Made by a program: the position numbers and the translations under genes
Assembly: GCA_903908285.1 (NCBI GenBank)
Contig: CAIVRH010000018.1
Location: 1-58,270 of the forward strand
DNA: 58,270 nucleotides
Origin: an uncultured candidate division Zixibacteria bacterium
GTDB lineage: Bacteria > Zixibacteria > MSB-5A5 > SM1-73
Reading direction: 5' to 3'
Notes under the pieces: generated by a model
Told to the model about the DNA's origin: nothing
The model's input: the letters and a program-made list of their open reading frames with translations, nothing else
Database searches by the model: none
Shown here: one piece after another, positions 37,801 through 46,315 of the stretch
How positions within the stretch are numbered: the first letter of the stretch is position 1
Layout: the number at the start of each line of letters is the position of its first letter

Positions 37801-38263
37801 TCGGGTTAAAATCGATGATGGCTTTTAAGTTCAATCGGGCGGAGGTGGCATCTGCCTGTTCCATCACTGCCAGGATCATGTCGGTGGAATAGCCTTCCGG
37901 ATTTGCTTTGAGATTCTTGGCCAGTTGAAGTGCGGCAATCAGGCGATTGTTCAGTTCGGGGAAGTTCTCTTCCACTTTCAAAGCGATATCCTCGATTTTG
38001 GGCCGATTGAATATGGGGCGCAGGCAGAAGTAAGACAACAACAACACCAGAAGCAAAGCCCCTGCTCCCAAATATGCGACCCGGATTATTACCGGGAATA
38101 CATAGAGTGAATTCAGCCAGAGACCCAGAAGAGTGATCCCGATGGCAAAAGAAAGAAAAATCAGAATTCCTTGGAATGCCTTATTTCTAACATAGAATCG
38201 TCTCAAAACCAAAAGACGATTTAATAAATTTATGTGGCTATTGGAATTATCATCGTTTTTCAT
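34859..38263 (-). CDS. DUF4175 family membrane protein
   Basis: The 1,134-aa protein has two N-terminal membrane segments (about 32-52 and 60-83), a signature after them (IEDIALKVEENFPELNNRL, residues about 96-114) and a third segment near 160-182. Beta-sandwich parts follow (to about 520), then a very long Lys/Glu/Met-rich coiled coil (about 530-760) and helical C-terminal regions rich in Gln, Met and Ser. This is the domain order of DUF4175. Members occur with DUF4159 and MoxR/DUF58 genes in cell-envelope loci; the function is unknown. AGGGAGAAGG precedes the ATG. Here the DUF4159 gene lies directly upstream on the same strand. Confidence 0.85.
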   Translation of the reverse strand: MKNDDNSNSHINLLNRLLVLRRFYVRNKAFQGILIFLSFAIGITLLGLWLNSLYVFPVIIRVAYLGAGALLLVLLLSYFCLRPIFNRPKIEDIALKVEENFPELNNRLIAALQLAKNLKANPEGYSTDMILAVMEQADATSARLNLKAIIDFNPIRKMSRWTAGLVIFLVVYALIFPSLFKNSFYIFSHPLTEFTSPQKFFFVISPGNSEAVKYADVKIKINTEGEKPGEINLFWKYEGAGWNKEKLDRQNKTGEVESQKMTGPELDFVYQFKEVKRNFDYYAEAAGVESEHYRITVVDKPRVVALKMTLNYPRYTQLKPEVVDENDGNITAIGGTQVEIAIKANKELGKAELVYSDSTREETKIQGNVAAGEILVKKDVSYFIELWDRSGNKSQDPIEYKITRIEDQFPFVEILEPGQDQDLTETMRVGLLIKLSDDYGFSSLKLVYRIISQGNEGEEKSLSIELPTNNQTSQEVEYRWNLSNYPLLPGDLVRYRAVVYDNDSFSGPKKAESKTYFVRLPSVDEIIAEVEKEQTGQVEDLETVMKGQKELKKKLEDLSQEMNRYTGLDLDWEKKQQMEETLQKQQQLSKDLQAIAQKMDENIKKIEDNKLTSLELVEKMMELKKLMDQIATPEMKEAMKKLEDALKNMDPDQLKEAMKKMQTSQEEMIKRLERTIALLKKMQAEQKLSDLIKSMEQMAEKQDKLNRDMDASPKEKLPPLSDEEKKLKDDLGEFEKKLNEFTGLAQELSMLTPQESRELNQMPDESGVKDDMDQAISQLSGSNQGGASKSGKSCSKKLKSMGEKLKEMQKTMQSGEKEEIVRAIRKSLEDVFSISDHQEQLFGRSGQMDKGDITLLDLAHDQQNLKAAGTRVAGDLENLSHATLFVDADVQRFLAISLASMENAIQQLTDRKIPVASDQQREALYDLNITASLLMESMKNAEKSCSGSGMEKFFEKMQGMCDKQGGINSDTKKLGQCNGGAMQLTLSQQAALSRLAAEQEAVRKALGELEGEFGNQSEITGRLDEMGKEMKKVVEDFERMQVDQSTMDRQQMILSRLLDAEKSLKERDYSKQRRAEVGQDVSRTSPKDISLGTTPAEGSARDDLLKYMQETYPKEYEQLIKDYFKALTEEGLNK

Positions 38264-38388
38264 AATCCTTCTCCCTTAAACCAACCCCAAGTCTATAATC
38301 TCTGTACCCTTGTTTTTCTTGACCCTGGCTTCTTGCCCCTAGACCCTGAATTCTATCCGCTGATCCCAAGTCAAAAGAAACGTTGATA

Positions 38389-39078
38389 TCAGTTCTCCAA
38401 CACCCAGGTAATCAGGTTCACCCCCATTTTCAAAGCTGCTTCCCTCTTTTCCGGAGGATCATTATGCACCTGGGGATCTTCCCATCCATCCCCTATATCG
38501 GACTCCCAATCGAAAAACACGATCAATCTTCCTTCATGAAATATGCCGAATCCCTGGGGTGGCTTTTCATCGTGCTTATGTATTTTCGGCAAGCCATTGG
38601 GAAAGTCGTAATAACTATGGTAAATACCGTGGCTGAAAGGGAGTTCCACCAGTTCCTGGTCCGGGAATAGTGCTTTCATCTCCCGAAAAAACGCTTCCCG
38701 TAATCCATAAGAATCGTTGGCAAAGAGAAAACCTCCGTGCGTGAGATAATTCTTTAATCTCTCCTGTTCCTGATCCGTGAATTTTATGTTCCCATGGCCG
38801 GTCATGAATAAAAAAGGATAGGAGAAAAGGTTATCGTCCATTATGGAAACCCGCACTTCCTCTTCCGAGACCGGGATGTTGGTGTTCTCTTTGAGATACT
38901 TGAGCATATTGGGAATGGCAGACGATCCCCAATACCAGTCACCGCCGCCGCCATACTTTAGCCGGGCAATGGTGAAAGCGGAAGGGTTTTGGCTCACCGC
39001 GACTTTATCGGTTTGAGCCATGGTCAGGGACCCGAATAACAGAATAAGGATGATCGGAACGAATCTCTTCATACGCAT
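38389..39078 (-). CDS. DUF4159 domain protein
   Basis: The protein is 229 aa from the ATG at 39078 (MRMKRFVPIILILLFGSLTM), a signal peptide of about 20 residues; an in-frame upstream extension is rejected as it reads through non-coding sequence. The DUF4159 core is clear: FTIARLKYGGGGDWYWGSSA, MTGHGNIKFTDQEQERLKNY, THGGFLFANDSYG, LPFSHGIYHSYYDFP and GWEDPQVHNDPPEKREAALK. This domain has a Rossmann-like glutamine-amidotransferase fold without the active cysteine, and its role is unknown. A -10-like TATAAT lies close to the start, so the leader may be very short. It lies upstream of DUF4175 in the same direction. Confidence 0.85.
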   Translation of the reverse strand: MRMKRFVPIILILLFGSLTMAQTDKVAVSQNPSAFTIARLKYGGGGDWYWGSSAIPNMLKYLKENTNIPVSEEEVRVSIMDDNLFSYPFLFMTGHGNIKFTDQEQERLKNYLTHGGFLFANDSYGLREAFFREMKALFPDQELVELPFSHGIYHSYYDFPNGLPKIHKHDEKPPQGFGIFHEGRLIVFFDWESDIGDGWEDPQVHNDPPEKREAALKMGVNLITWVLEN

Positions 39079-39190
39079 AAATATTATACAATCAAGGGTT
39101 TCAGGTTGTTTGCAGTCCACTCTGATATCTCTTCGCCCTGCGAAAGGGGGACAAAAAAATGGAGAAAATATCAAACAAACTCACCCAAAA

Positions 39191-39221
39191 GAAAACCGCC
39201 CTGGTCTTAGAGGCGGTTTTC
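39191..39221 (-). terminator. Terminator of the sec genes (bidirectional)
   Basis: GAAAACCGCC...GGCGGTTTTC hairpin; on the minus strand it is followed by TTTTGGG, 23 bases past the secF stop. Confidence 0.8.
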
Positions 39222-39243
39222 TTAGTATTCTATGATCTGTGGA

Positions 39244-40167
39244 TTATTTGAATCTTTTAGGTGATCTCTTCTCCCATTCCACCGCTATACTGGCAGCCAC
39301 ATACCAGGAGGAGTAGGTGCCTTCGATTACACCAAACATCATAGCCAACGAAAAATCATGCACCACCGGTCCTCCCACGAAAAAGAGAATCGCAACCGGT
39401 ATGAAAGCAAGAATCGAGGTGTTGAGGGTTCGGTTCAGAACCTCGTTGATGCTGGCGTTGATGGTGGAGTTGAAGTCTCCTTTTTTGCGGAAAAGTTTCA
39501 AATTTTCCCTGATCCGGTCGTAAACCACCACCGTGTCGGTAAGCGAGTATCCGCATAGGGTTAACAAAGCGGTGACGAACAGCAGGGTGATCTCCCGGTG
39601 TAAAATGAAGAAAATCCCCAAAACCGCCAGCACGTCGTGAAATGTGGCAATGGTGGCAGCCACTGCAAACCGGAAATCGAACCTGATCCAGATATATATG
39701 AGTATTCCGATTACCGCAATCAAAACCGCTATCTGGGTTTGATGCTGCAAGGTCTTCCCCACGGCCGGTCCGATTCCGTCCACCGAGTCCATATTGAATT
39801 TGTTATCCGGAAATTCCTTGGCCAGAATGCTTAGGATGTGCTGCGACGTTTTGGTCACCACTTCCTCGGCGCCGGTTTTCACCCGGATGGTATAGAAATT
39901 CGGTTTTTCCCGGGCCAGAGATTGTATCAGGGCATCGGTATATCCCTCCCGGCTCATGGCTGACCTGAGTGTACCGATATCCACCGGTTTGTCGAAATTA
40001 CCTTCGAGTAAAGTTCCCCCGCCGAAATCTATCCCCAGGTTGGCTTTGCCCATGAACATGGCCACGATCGCAGCAATCCCCAGGAGCACCAGAACAGCCG
40101 AGATGCCGAAAGCATAGTATCGTTTGCCAACAAAATCGATATTGGTTTTCTTTAAGATTTGCAGCAT
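39244..40167 (-). CDS. secF: Protein translocase subunit SecF
   Basis: This 307-aa protein has six membrane segments and the SecF marks: GIDFGGGTLLEG at residues 48-59, DGIGPAVGKTLQHQTQ before segment 2, RFDFRFAVAATIATFHDVLA and YSLTDTVVVYDRIREN, which carries the proton-path Asp/Arg. With SecD it uses the proton force to pull exported proteins out of the SecYEG channel. It follows secD by 99 bases. The normal length and intact motifs show that it is functional. GAAAAAA-type ribosome site is weak. Confidence 0.95.
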   Translation of the reverse strand: MLQILKKTNIDFVGKRYYAFGISAVLVLLGIAAIVAMFMGKANLGIDFGGGTLLEGNFDKPVDIGTLRSAMSREGYTDALIQSLAREKPNFYTIRVKTGAEEVVTKTSQHILSILAKEFPDNKFNMDSVDGIGPAVGKTLQHQTQIAVLIAVIGILIYIWIRFDFRFAVAATIATFHDVLAVLGIFFILHREITLLFVTALLTLCGYSLTDTVVVYDRIRENLKLFRKKGDFNSTINASINEVLNRTLNTSILAFIPVAILFFVGGPVVHDFSLAMMFGVIEGTYSSWYVAASIAVEWEKRSPKRFK

Positions 40168-40266
40168 TTTTTTAGTCTCCAGTTTCCAGTTACCAGTCTC
40201 CAGTTACCAGGTTCCATTTCGCCGTCTTCCGACTGGCGACTGGCTGCTGATAACTGGTCGCTGTCT
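40168..40266. repeat. CCAGT-repeat spacer between secD and secF
   Basis: The 99 bases contain CCAGTTTCCAGTTACCAG, CTCCAGTTACCAGGTTCC and GACTGGCGACTGGCTGCTG, in other words many CCAG/CAGT units on one strand and ACTGG on the other. They separate two genes that are usually a few bases apart. Confidence 0.65.
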
Positions 40267-41961
40267 TTATATGCTTAAAGTCTGATATTGCTTTCTTAAG
40301 TCGAAGATGATCCGGGTGATCACTACGGCGGTGAACAGGTTTATAGCCACTCCTAGGCTCAGAGAGACAGCAAATCCTTTCACCGGACCGGTTCCAAATT
40401 GAAATAGTACGGCTGATGTTATTAAGGTAGTGACATGGGAATCGATGATGGCGCTGAGCGCCCTTTTGTAACCGGCATCTATCGATGCCCGGACGGTTTT
40501 ACCGCTCCGTAATTCCTCTCTTATCCGTTCAAAAATCAGAATGTTGGCATCCACCGACATGCCGACGGTTAGAATGATACCGGCGATGCCGGGCATGGTC
40601 AAAGTGGAACGGAGCGCCGACATACAGGCCAAAAGAAAGACTACGTTGAAAAATACACCGATATCGGCGATTGTCCCGGAAAGTTTATAATATACGGCCA
40701 TGAAAAGCACTACTATGAGGAAGCCGAGGATGGCAGCAGTAGTACCTTTGCGTATGGAATCCTGTCCCAGCGAGGGTCCGATTACCCGGTTCTCGATGAT
40801 CTTCACCGGTGCCGGCAGGGCGCCAGCTCTCAGTACTATAGCCAGGTCATTGGCCTCCTCGATAGAGGACCCGGTGGTCAACTCAATCACCCCGCTGTCA
40901 CGAATTTTGGAACGGATGATGGGAGCCGACTCCACCCTTCCGTCCAAAGTGATGGCCAACGGTTTATCTATATTGGCACCGGTTACCCGGGCAAAAATCC
41001 TTCCTCCGGGTTTGGTCAGGGTGAAATTGACTTCCGGCTTTCTGAACTGATCGTACCGGGGCTTGGCATCGACTAAGTATTTACCGGAAAGCTCCACCCT
41101 CTTTTTAAGCAGGTAAAGTCCCCAATACTCCTGTCCCTGCATGGTTTCGGATCCGGTAGACCAGGCAAATTCATCGTCCTCCGGAATAGCTGATTTAACC
41201 TTGGGATCGGAAAGCAGAAGCTCCACTTTGGGTTTCTCGTCTTTGGGTACCCAGTAAGCGAAGGACCGTTCGCCGAAAGATTCCAAATGCTGGGAGAAGG
41301 GACGATCTTTGTCCGCGGCTTCCTCCTCATCCAGCAAACCTGCGGCGGTATCATTAGTACTGTCTGTCTTGGCTTCGCCAAAAAGGTCCTTGGCTGTCTT
41401 TTCTTCCTTGCCTTTCTCCTCCGATTTCTTTTCTGTAGCTTTGCCTTCTTCGTTTTTAGCGGTTGTAGTATCCGTTTTAGACAGCAACTGATCGATTCTC
41501 TTTAAAATAGAAGTGGTATTCTCCGGGGTCTCCAGCAGTTTAAATTCCAGCTGGGCGGTTTGCCCGATCAGATTTTGAGCTCTCTCCACATCCTGGAGCC
41601 CGGGCAGTTCCACCACGATCCGGTCCTTCCCCGATTTATGTATCAAAGGCTCGCTTACGCCGAACTGATCCACCCGGTTCCGGATGATCTCCAGCGCCCG
41701 TTCCACCGCATCCGCCACCTCCCCCTCCTTCAGCTGGGTTTCGTCTATCTGCAGCACTACGTGCATCCCGCCTTTCAAATCCAAACCCAGTTTTATGGCT
41801 TTCTTCTCCAGGTTTATGATATCCTGGGGTTCGGTGGTGCGGATGGCCTGCTTGGTTGCATCGGACATGGACCATAGCTTGTAGCTGGGGTAAAGCGCCC
41901 ACAGGGCGGCAATGATCAAAAATGCGGTTATCAGTATCAGATAAAGTCGTGATCTTTTCAT
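40267..41961 (-). CDS. secD: Protein translocase subunit SecD
   Basis: The protein is 564 aa from the ATG at 41961 (MKRSRLYLILITAFLIIAAL), with AGGAG upstream. It has the N-terminal segment, the periplasmic P1 region starting KLGLDLKGGMHVVLQID, and five more segments at the end with MSVDANILIFERIREELRSG, the hallmark of SecD. Within P1 it carries a Lys/Glu/Thr-rich, low-complexity insert (about residues 140-220, e.g. KNEEGKATEKKSEEKGKEEK) that is not in model SecD proteins. It works with SecF. A promoter with TTGACA at 42037-42042 lies upstream. Confidence 0.95.
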   Translation of the reverse strand: MKRSRLYLILITAFLIIAALWALYPSYKLWSMSDATKQAIRTTEPQDIINLEKKAIKLGLDLKGGMHVVLQIDETQLKEGEVADAVERALEIIRNRVDQFGVSEPLIHKSGKDRIVVELPGLQDVERAQNLIGQTAQLEFKLLETPENTTSILKRIDQLLSKTDTTTAKNEEGKATEKKSEEKGKEEKTAKDLFGEAKTDSTNDTAAGLLDEEEAADKDRPFSQHLESFGERSFAYWVPKDEKPKVELLLSDPKVKSAIPEDDEFAWSTGSETMQGQEYWGLYLLKKRVELSGKYLVDAKPRYDQFRKPEVNFTLTKPGGRIFARVTGANIDKPLAITLDGRVESAPIIRSKIRDSGVIELTTGSSIEEANDLAIVLRAGALPAPVKIIENRVIGPSLGQDSIRKGTTAAILGFLIVVLFMAVYYKLSGTIADIGVFFNVVFLLACMSALRSTLTMPGIAGIILTVGMSVDANILIFERIREELRSGKTVRASIDAGYKRALSAIIDSHVTTLITSAVLFQFGTGPVKGFAVSLSLGVAINLFTAVVITRIIFDLRKQYQTLSI

Positions 41962-42014
41962 CTTGGTTTTTCTCCTGGTTCCGAAAATAGTTATCCAAAA
42001 AACAACAAAGGGTA

Positions 42015-42042
42015 AATATATATTATAATTACGGCATGTCAA
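42015..42042 (-). promoter_or_regulatory. Promoter of secD
   Basis: On the minus strand TTGACA (42037-42042), 16 bases, TATATT (42015-42020), about 55 bases before the secD start. Confidence 0.65.
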
Positions 42043-42050
42043 CAATTACC

Positions 42051-42078
42051 TTGACTTTTTTTTGGCAAAATCTAATTT
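42051..42078 (+). promoter_or_regulatory. Promoter of the M16 pair
   Basis: TTGACT (42051-42056), 16 bases, TAATTT (42073-42078), 56 bases before the M16 start. It is divergent from the secD promoter. Confidence 0.55.
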
Positions 42079-42133
42079 ACCCAGGTTGCTTTCGGGTGTG
42101 TGATTCGAACAAATTCTATCAAATGGAGGAAAT

Positions 42134-43450
42134 ATGAACATCAGGTTATTATCTTTTATTTTGATGTCTCTTTTGATTTTGTCTTCGGGTATTCAGTCTG
42201 CGGAACTGGAGAGCCAGGCGACCTTATTCAACCTCCCTGGCGGCATGCAAGTGATTATGCTGGAAAAACATGCCAATCCCTTGATCGCCTGCATGATTTA
42301 CGTGAATGCCGGCAGCAAATACGAAACCGACAAAAATAACGGGGTAACTCATCTTTTAGAGCATCTTTTGTTTGACGGCACCAAAACCAGGACCCGGGTG
42401 GATATCACCGAAGGGATCAAAGCCAAGGGGGGGTATATCAATGCCTTCACCCAGAAGGAATTGACCTGTTATATGGTTTTGATGCCCAAGGATTATATAG
42501 AGGACGGGGTGGCGATCCAGTCGGACATGCTTTTCCACTCCGTCTTTCCGGATTCGGAATTGGCCAAGGAGAGAAAGGTGGTGATCGAGGAGATCAAGAA
42601 GGACGAGGATAATATAGACAATCAGGTGGAGTATTTTTTCGCTTCCGAGGCATATCAGGGTACCCCTTATGCCCGACCGGTACTGGGCAGCGAAACAACG
42701 ATTTCTGGCATGTCCAAAGAGGAAATCACCGACTACTATCATACCTATTATGAGCCAAACAATATGATCGCCTTAGTCATAGGGGATTTTCAGACGCCGG
42801 AGATGAAGAAGTTCATAGAGAAATATTACGGGATGAAAACATCCCGCCCGATCTCTAAAACCCAGGCGATGAATTGGACCCCTCCCCAAGGTCAAGAGGT
42901 AAAATACAAAGAAGTAAAGACGGAGAACACTTACGTGAATATCTGTTTCAATGCCCCCAGATATGACGATCCGGATTATTTCGATTTCTATATGCTGACT
43001 GAAATTCTGAATCTGGAAACCAATTCTCCCCTATATCAGGCATTATCAGAGGGACCGGACCCTTTAGTCACCGAGGTTTCAGCAACTTTAGAAACTCAAA
43101 AAGAATTTTCCAGCCTGAATTTGTCCATTACCACTAATTCGCCCGAGAAGGTGGATAAGATTCTGGAAACGACCGTGAAGGTGCTGGGTGATTTGACCGG
43201 GAAACCTTTGGAGCAGAAATTACTGAAGAGCGTTATCGTCTCCTCGAAAACCCATAGATACTATCAGGAGGAGAGGTTACACTTTTACGGGATGATGGTA
43301 GCGCCGGTAGTGGTTACTTCGGGATGGAAATTCTGGGAGACTTTCATTGATAATTTAGAGAAGGTTACACCGGAGAGCCTGCAACAAACAACAAAGAAAT
43401 ATCTTTTGGAACCCAAGTATGTTGCGACAGTAGTTAAACCAACAATATAG
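42134..43450 (+). CDS. M16 zinc peptidase, catalytic subunit
   Basis: The 438-aa protein has a signal peptide (about 22 residues). The zinc site HLLEH lies at 73-77 with the third ligand in KVVIEEIKKDEDN (E152 or E153, 74-75 residues on), so it is active. GGAGG precedes the ATG. The length is that of a single M16B chain, which must pair with a partner. The next gene provides a partner without a zinc site, an arrangement like the mitochondrial processing peptidase and SPH2681/2682-type bacterial heterodimers. It acts in the periplasm; the substrate is unknown. Confidence 0.92.
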   Translation: MNIRLLSFILMSLLILSSGIQSAELESQATLFNLPGGMQVIMLEKHANPLIACMIYVNAGSKYETDKNNGVTHLLEHLLFDGTKTRTRVDITEGIKAKGGYINAFTQKELTCYMVLMPKDYIEDGVAIQSDMLFHSVFPDSELAKERKVVIEEIKKDEDNIDNQVEYFFASEAYQGTPYARPVLGSETTISGMSKEEITDYYHTYYEPNNMIALVIGDFQTPEMKKFIEKYYGMKTSRPISKTQAMNWTPPQGQEVKYKEVKTENTYVNICFNAPRYDDPDYFDFYMLTEILNLETNSPLYQALSEGPDPLVTEVSATLETQKEFSSLNLSITTNSPEKVDKILETTVKVLGDLTGKPLEQKLLKSVIVSSKTHRYYQEERLHFYGMMVAPVVVTSGWKFWETFIDNLEKVTPESLQQTTKKYLLEPKYVATVVKPTI

Positions 43451-43479
43451 ATGATAGTTTTAAGAATCAGTGCCCCATT

Positions 43480-43502
43480 CCTTCTCCCCTTTGGGGAGAA
43501 GG
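43480..43502. repeat. Perfect hairpin CCTTCTCCCC-TTT-GGGGAGAAGG
   Basis: 10-bp perfect stem in the gap between the two M16 genes; one of several such hairpins in the window (compare 4255). Confidence 0.75.
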
Positions 43503-43575
43503 TTAGGATGAGGGGAGAAATCAGACATAGTAGAAACAGAATTTGTTGAATGAGCCAACTAAGCGGAGGAATAAT

Positions 43576-44907
43576 ATGAAAAAGCTTTTAACCTGTACTT
43601 TAGTTATCATTTTGTTTGTTCTTTTCCTGACGGAATGTGGTTTCTCGGCTTCTTCGGAGGTAATCCGGAAACAGCTTCCCAACGGACTGGTAATTATTGT
43701 AAAGAGCAATCCAGATTCGAAGGTTCTGGGCATTAACATTTTAGGGAAGAACCGTTCGGCTATGGAGCTGGATGGAAAAACCGGCATTGCAGATTTTACC
43801 AATCGCATGCTGCTTAAGGGGACCAAAACCAGATCTTCAGAAAAGATCGCGGAGGATATTGGCAACATCGGCGCGGAGATCACGGTGGTGGATAATCCTT
43901 TCATCCCGTATGACGACGTTTTTACCACCCATTCCTTTACCTTTATCAAGTTTCAAACCATCGATGAGTTCACCGATCAGGGGATCGAGCTTCTTTCCGA
44001 TCTGGTCATCAATCCTATTTTCCCGGAGGATGAGATAGCTAAAACCCAACAGGAGATGATGGGCATTATGGGGAGAAGCAAGGGGAGCACCAGTGAAACC
44101 TGCCGGGAACTTTTCTATTCCACTCTGTTCAAAGACCATCCTTACGGAAAACCCATCCCGGGGAACGGCATGAGCATTGGAACCATTACCCGGGATGATC
44201 TGGTGGCATTCTATCAGAAATTTTATTCTCCGAACAATATAATCATCGCTGTCGTTTGTAATGATCCGGCTGGGGATATGATGAGTAAAATGGAAAAGGT
44301 CTTCGGTTCCATGCCCAAATTCGATTTCCCCGAACCCCAAATTCTGCCACCCTCTCCCCTATCCGCACCGGTGAAAGCGGAAAAACCGATGGAGAAGGAG
44401 CAGGTTTATATTTATCTGGGAGAACCAATGCCGGGGATAGAATCTCCGGATGTTTTTGCTTTGGACTTGATGAACTCAATCCTGTCATCCAGATTGGGTT
44501 TGAACTTGAGAGAACAGAAGGGCTTGGCATATTCGGTCGGCTCATCAGTTAATTTCGATCAAGGTTTTGGATGGTTTATCGCTGCCATGGGCACCCGACC
44601 GCAGAATTATCAGGTGGCTTTAGATGGGATTTTGGAAGAGATGAAGAAGATCAAAACGGAGAGAGTGAGCGAGCAGGAATTGGAAAAGGCAAAGAACGGA
44701 ATATGGGGGAACATGCTGATGTATCGACTCGCCCGCATAAGTCAAGCATATTATATGTGTGTAAATGAATTCGAAGGGGTGGGTTATGATTATGATGACA
44801 AGTATATCGATGCCTTGAGAAAAGTGACCGTAGATCAGGTTAAGCAAGTGGCGGAAAAATATCTCAATACTGACAACTATGTTTTAGCAGTGGTTGGAAA
44901 GCTGTAG
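43576..44907 (+). CDS. M16 peptidase, non-catalytic partner
   Basis: The protein is 443 aa from the ATG at 43576, with GGAGG upstream. A signal peptide ends near residue 25 (LTECGFSAS; the cysteine may also be lipidated). At the place of HxxEH it has FTNRM (in KTGIADFTNRMLLKGTKTR), so no zinc binding. It retains the substrate-binding R/Y motif LREQKGLAYSVGS. It is therefore the beta-like partner of the preceding catalytic chain and follows it by about 125 bases, with a hairpin between. Confidence 0.9.
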   Translation: MKKLLTCTLVIILFVLFLTECGFSASSEVIRKQLPNGLVIIVKSNPDSKVLGINILGKNRSAMELDGKTGIADFTNRMLLKGTKTRSSEKIAEDIGNIGAEITVVDNPFIPYDDVFTTHSFTFIKFQTIDEFTDQGIELLSDLVINPIFPEDEIAKTQQEMMGIMGRSKGSTSETCRELFYSTLFKDHPYGKPIPGNGMSIGTITRDDLVAFYQKFYSPNNIIIAVVCNDPAGDMMSKMEKVFGSMPKFDFPEPQILPPSPLSAPVKAEKPMEKEQVYIYLGEPMPGIESPDVFALDLMNSILSSRLGLNLREQKGLAYSVGSSVNFDQGFGWFIAAMGTRPQNYQVALDGILEEMKKIKTERVSEQELEKAKNGIWGNMLMYRLARISQAYYMCVNEFEGVGYDYDDKYIDALRKVTVDQVKQVAEKYLNTDNYVLAVVGKL

Positions 44908-45063
44908 GGGCGAATATTTAGACTCTCTCGTAAAAACAGTAGCAGCGAATTGCAATTCGCCCTCTCACGTTTGATCGGTAGGTTAACGAAACACGAATGT
45001 CTGCTCTGAGTAACTAAGGAACCTTTTACTTTTTTTAAATCTTAAGATTTTTATGGAGGGGTT

Positions 45064-45651
45064 ATGGAATATCAAAAAGAATCCTTGATATGGAAAATTG
45101 GAAAGTGGATCGTGGGTGTCATAACAACTTCTGGTGTGATTGTTGGCATTATTTGGGTTGGCTTACAATACGGAGATAAGCAATATCAGTTGGGCTACAA
45201 CCAGGGGCACGGTGATATACGAGTGTTAAATGAACTCATAGATCACAAGGACGAGGAGATAACGGTTTTAAACCATAAAATTGAATTATCAGAGAAGACG
45301 ATAGATAGTGTCAAACAGGAAAATATAAGACTCATAGAAATCCTTGAGTCCAAAGTTGTTATGAGTGATACGATTATCTATTTGAACGATGGGATTGGAT
45401 TACTTGATGGCCACATTGTGGTTTTTTGCACTGGAGTATGGGTAGACTCAACAACCGGAATGTGTAAAGCTTCGCTTATTGGACAGATCTTTGAACAGAA
45501 CCTAGTAACCAAGTCAGTTCCTATCGATGGTTGGCTCGGAGAGCAAACGGAATTTGAGTATCAGGGGAAAGAGTATCTTTTGGTCATACTTGGGATGGGA
45601 AAATATAATGGAACACCTGGAGTGAAAATAGCAGTCTACAAAAACTATTGA
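45064..45651 (+). CDS. Membrane-anchored coiled-coil protein
   Basis: The 195-aa protein has one membrane segment (about 14-34, VVGVITTSGVIVGIIWVG-like), then a coiled coil (about 55-98: HKDEEITVLNHKIELSEKTI, SVKQENIRLIEILES), and then a domain of strands (about 105-195: DGHIVVFCTGVWVD, EYQGKEYLLVILGMGKYNGT). The start has GGAGGGG upstream. No family is recognised. The layout is like the 248-aa protein at 26.4 kb. It begins an accessory region with low GC and duplicated non-coding DNA. Confidence 0.65.
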   Translation: MEYQKESLIWKIGKWIVGVITTSGVIVGIIWVGLQYGDKQYQLGYNQGHGDIRVLNELIDHKDEEITVLNHKIELSEKTIDSVKQENIRLIEILESKVVMSDTIIYLNDGIGLLDGHIVVFCTGVWVDSTTGMCKASLIGQIFEQNLVTKSVPIDGWLGEQTEFEYQGKEYLLVILGMGKYNGTPGVKIAVYKNY

Positions 45652-46283
45652 AAGTGTTTGCTTATAGTTAATCTTTCTAAACAAGTTTTGCGAATTATTC
45701 TGGTGTGGAGCAACACTAAAGGGTGGCAAAGGGATTCATACTCATTCATACAAGATAACAACGGGAAGTAAATAGATATGAGAGTTATGGTAAGTTTCGG
45801 AGAATCTAGCTATATAAGGAGAATCTTGAAAAGTTCTTAGACAAAAAAAGAGTTTCTTCCTCAGTTGGCACTGGTAAGAAGAAACTCACGTCAGAGCGGA
45901 TTATCGCTCTTCCATATATTAGAACTGCTATTTTTGTTATTATGTTACTAGAAATATTGAAAACATTTTAATTAATATTAATCACCCAAACCCTATCCTG
46001 AAAAAAAACATTGGAATAGCGCTCTAAATTCCTCACTCAAACCGCCGCTAAGTATCTCAACGATATAATCTTATAAATCCAATAAGCATATCTGTTTGAT
46101 GTTTGTATTGATTTTCAACAAGAGATATCGCCTAACTAAGGACCTAAAAAAACTTTTTTCCTCTCGGTTACATAGATGTTGTTCTAAGCTAATACCATAT
46201 TATAGAACTGTATTTTTGACTGTTTTGTTACCCTAAATACATGATTCATAAAAAATAAAAGCAAATAAAGGATAAGAAAAGAC
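45652..46283. other. AT-rich non-coding region with duplicated elements
   Basis: Element L, TTGGCACTGGTAAGAAG then AAACTCACG, at 45865-45890 recurs at 46316-46341 with two differences. Element M, CCATATATTAGAACTG then CTATTTTTG...TGTTAC, at 45911-45948 recurs with small changes at 46194-46231. Copy 1 of L is followed by the hairpin GAGCGGATTATCGCTC. No gene is seen. These may be parts of two related untranslated RNAs. Confidence 0.6.
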
Positions 46284-46311
46284 TTGACAAGAGTTGATAG
46301 AATAGTATATT
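46284..46311 (+). promoter_or_regulatory. Promoter of the 65-aa membrane protein
   Basis: TTGACA, a 16-base spacer and TATATT. Transcription would start near 46318, right at element L copy 2. Confidence 0.7.
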
Positions 46312-46315
46312 TATT

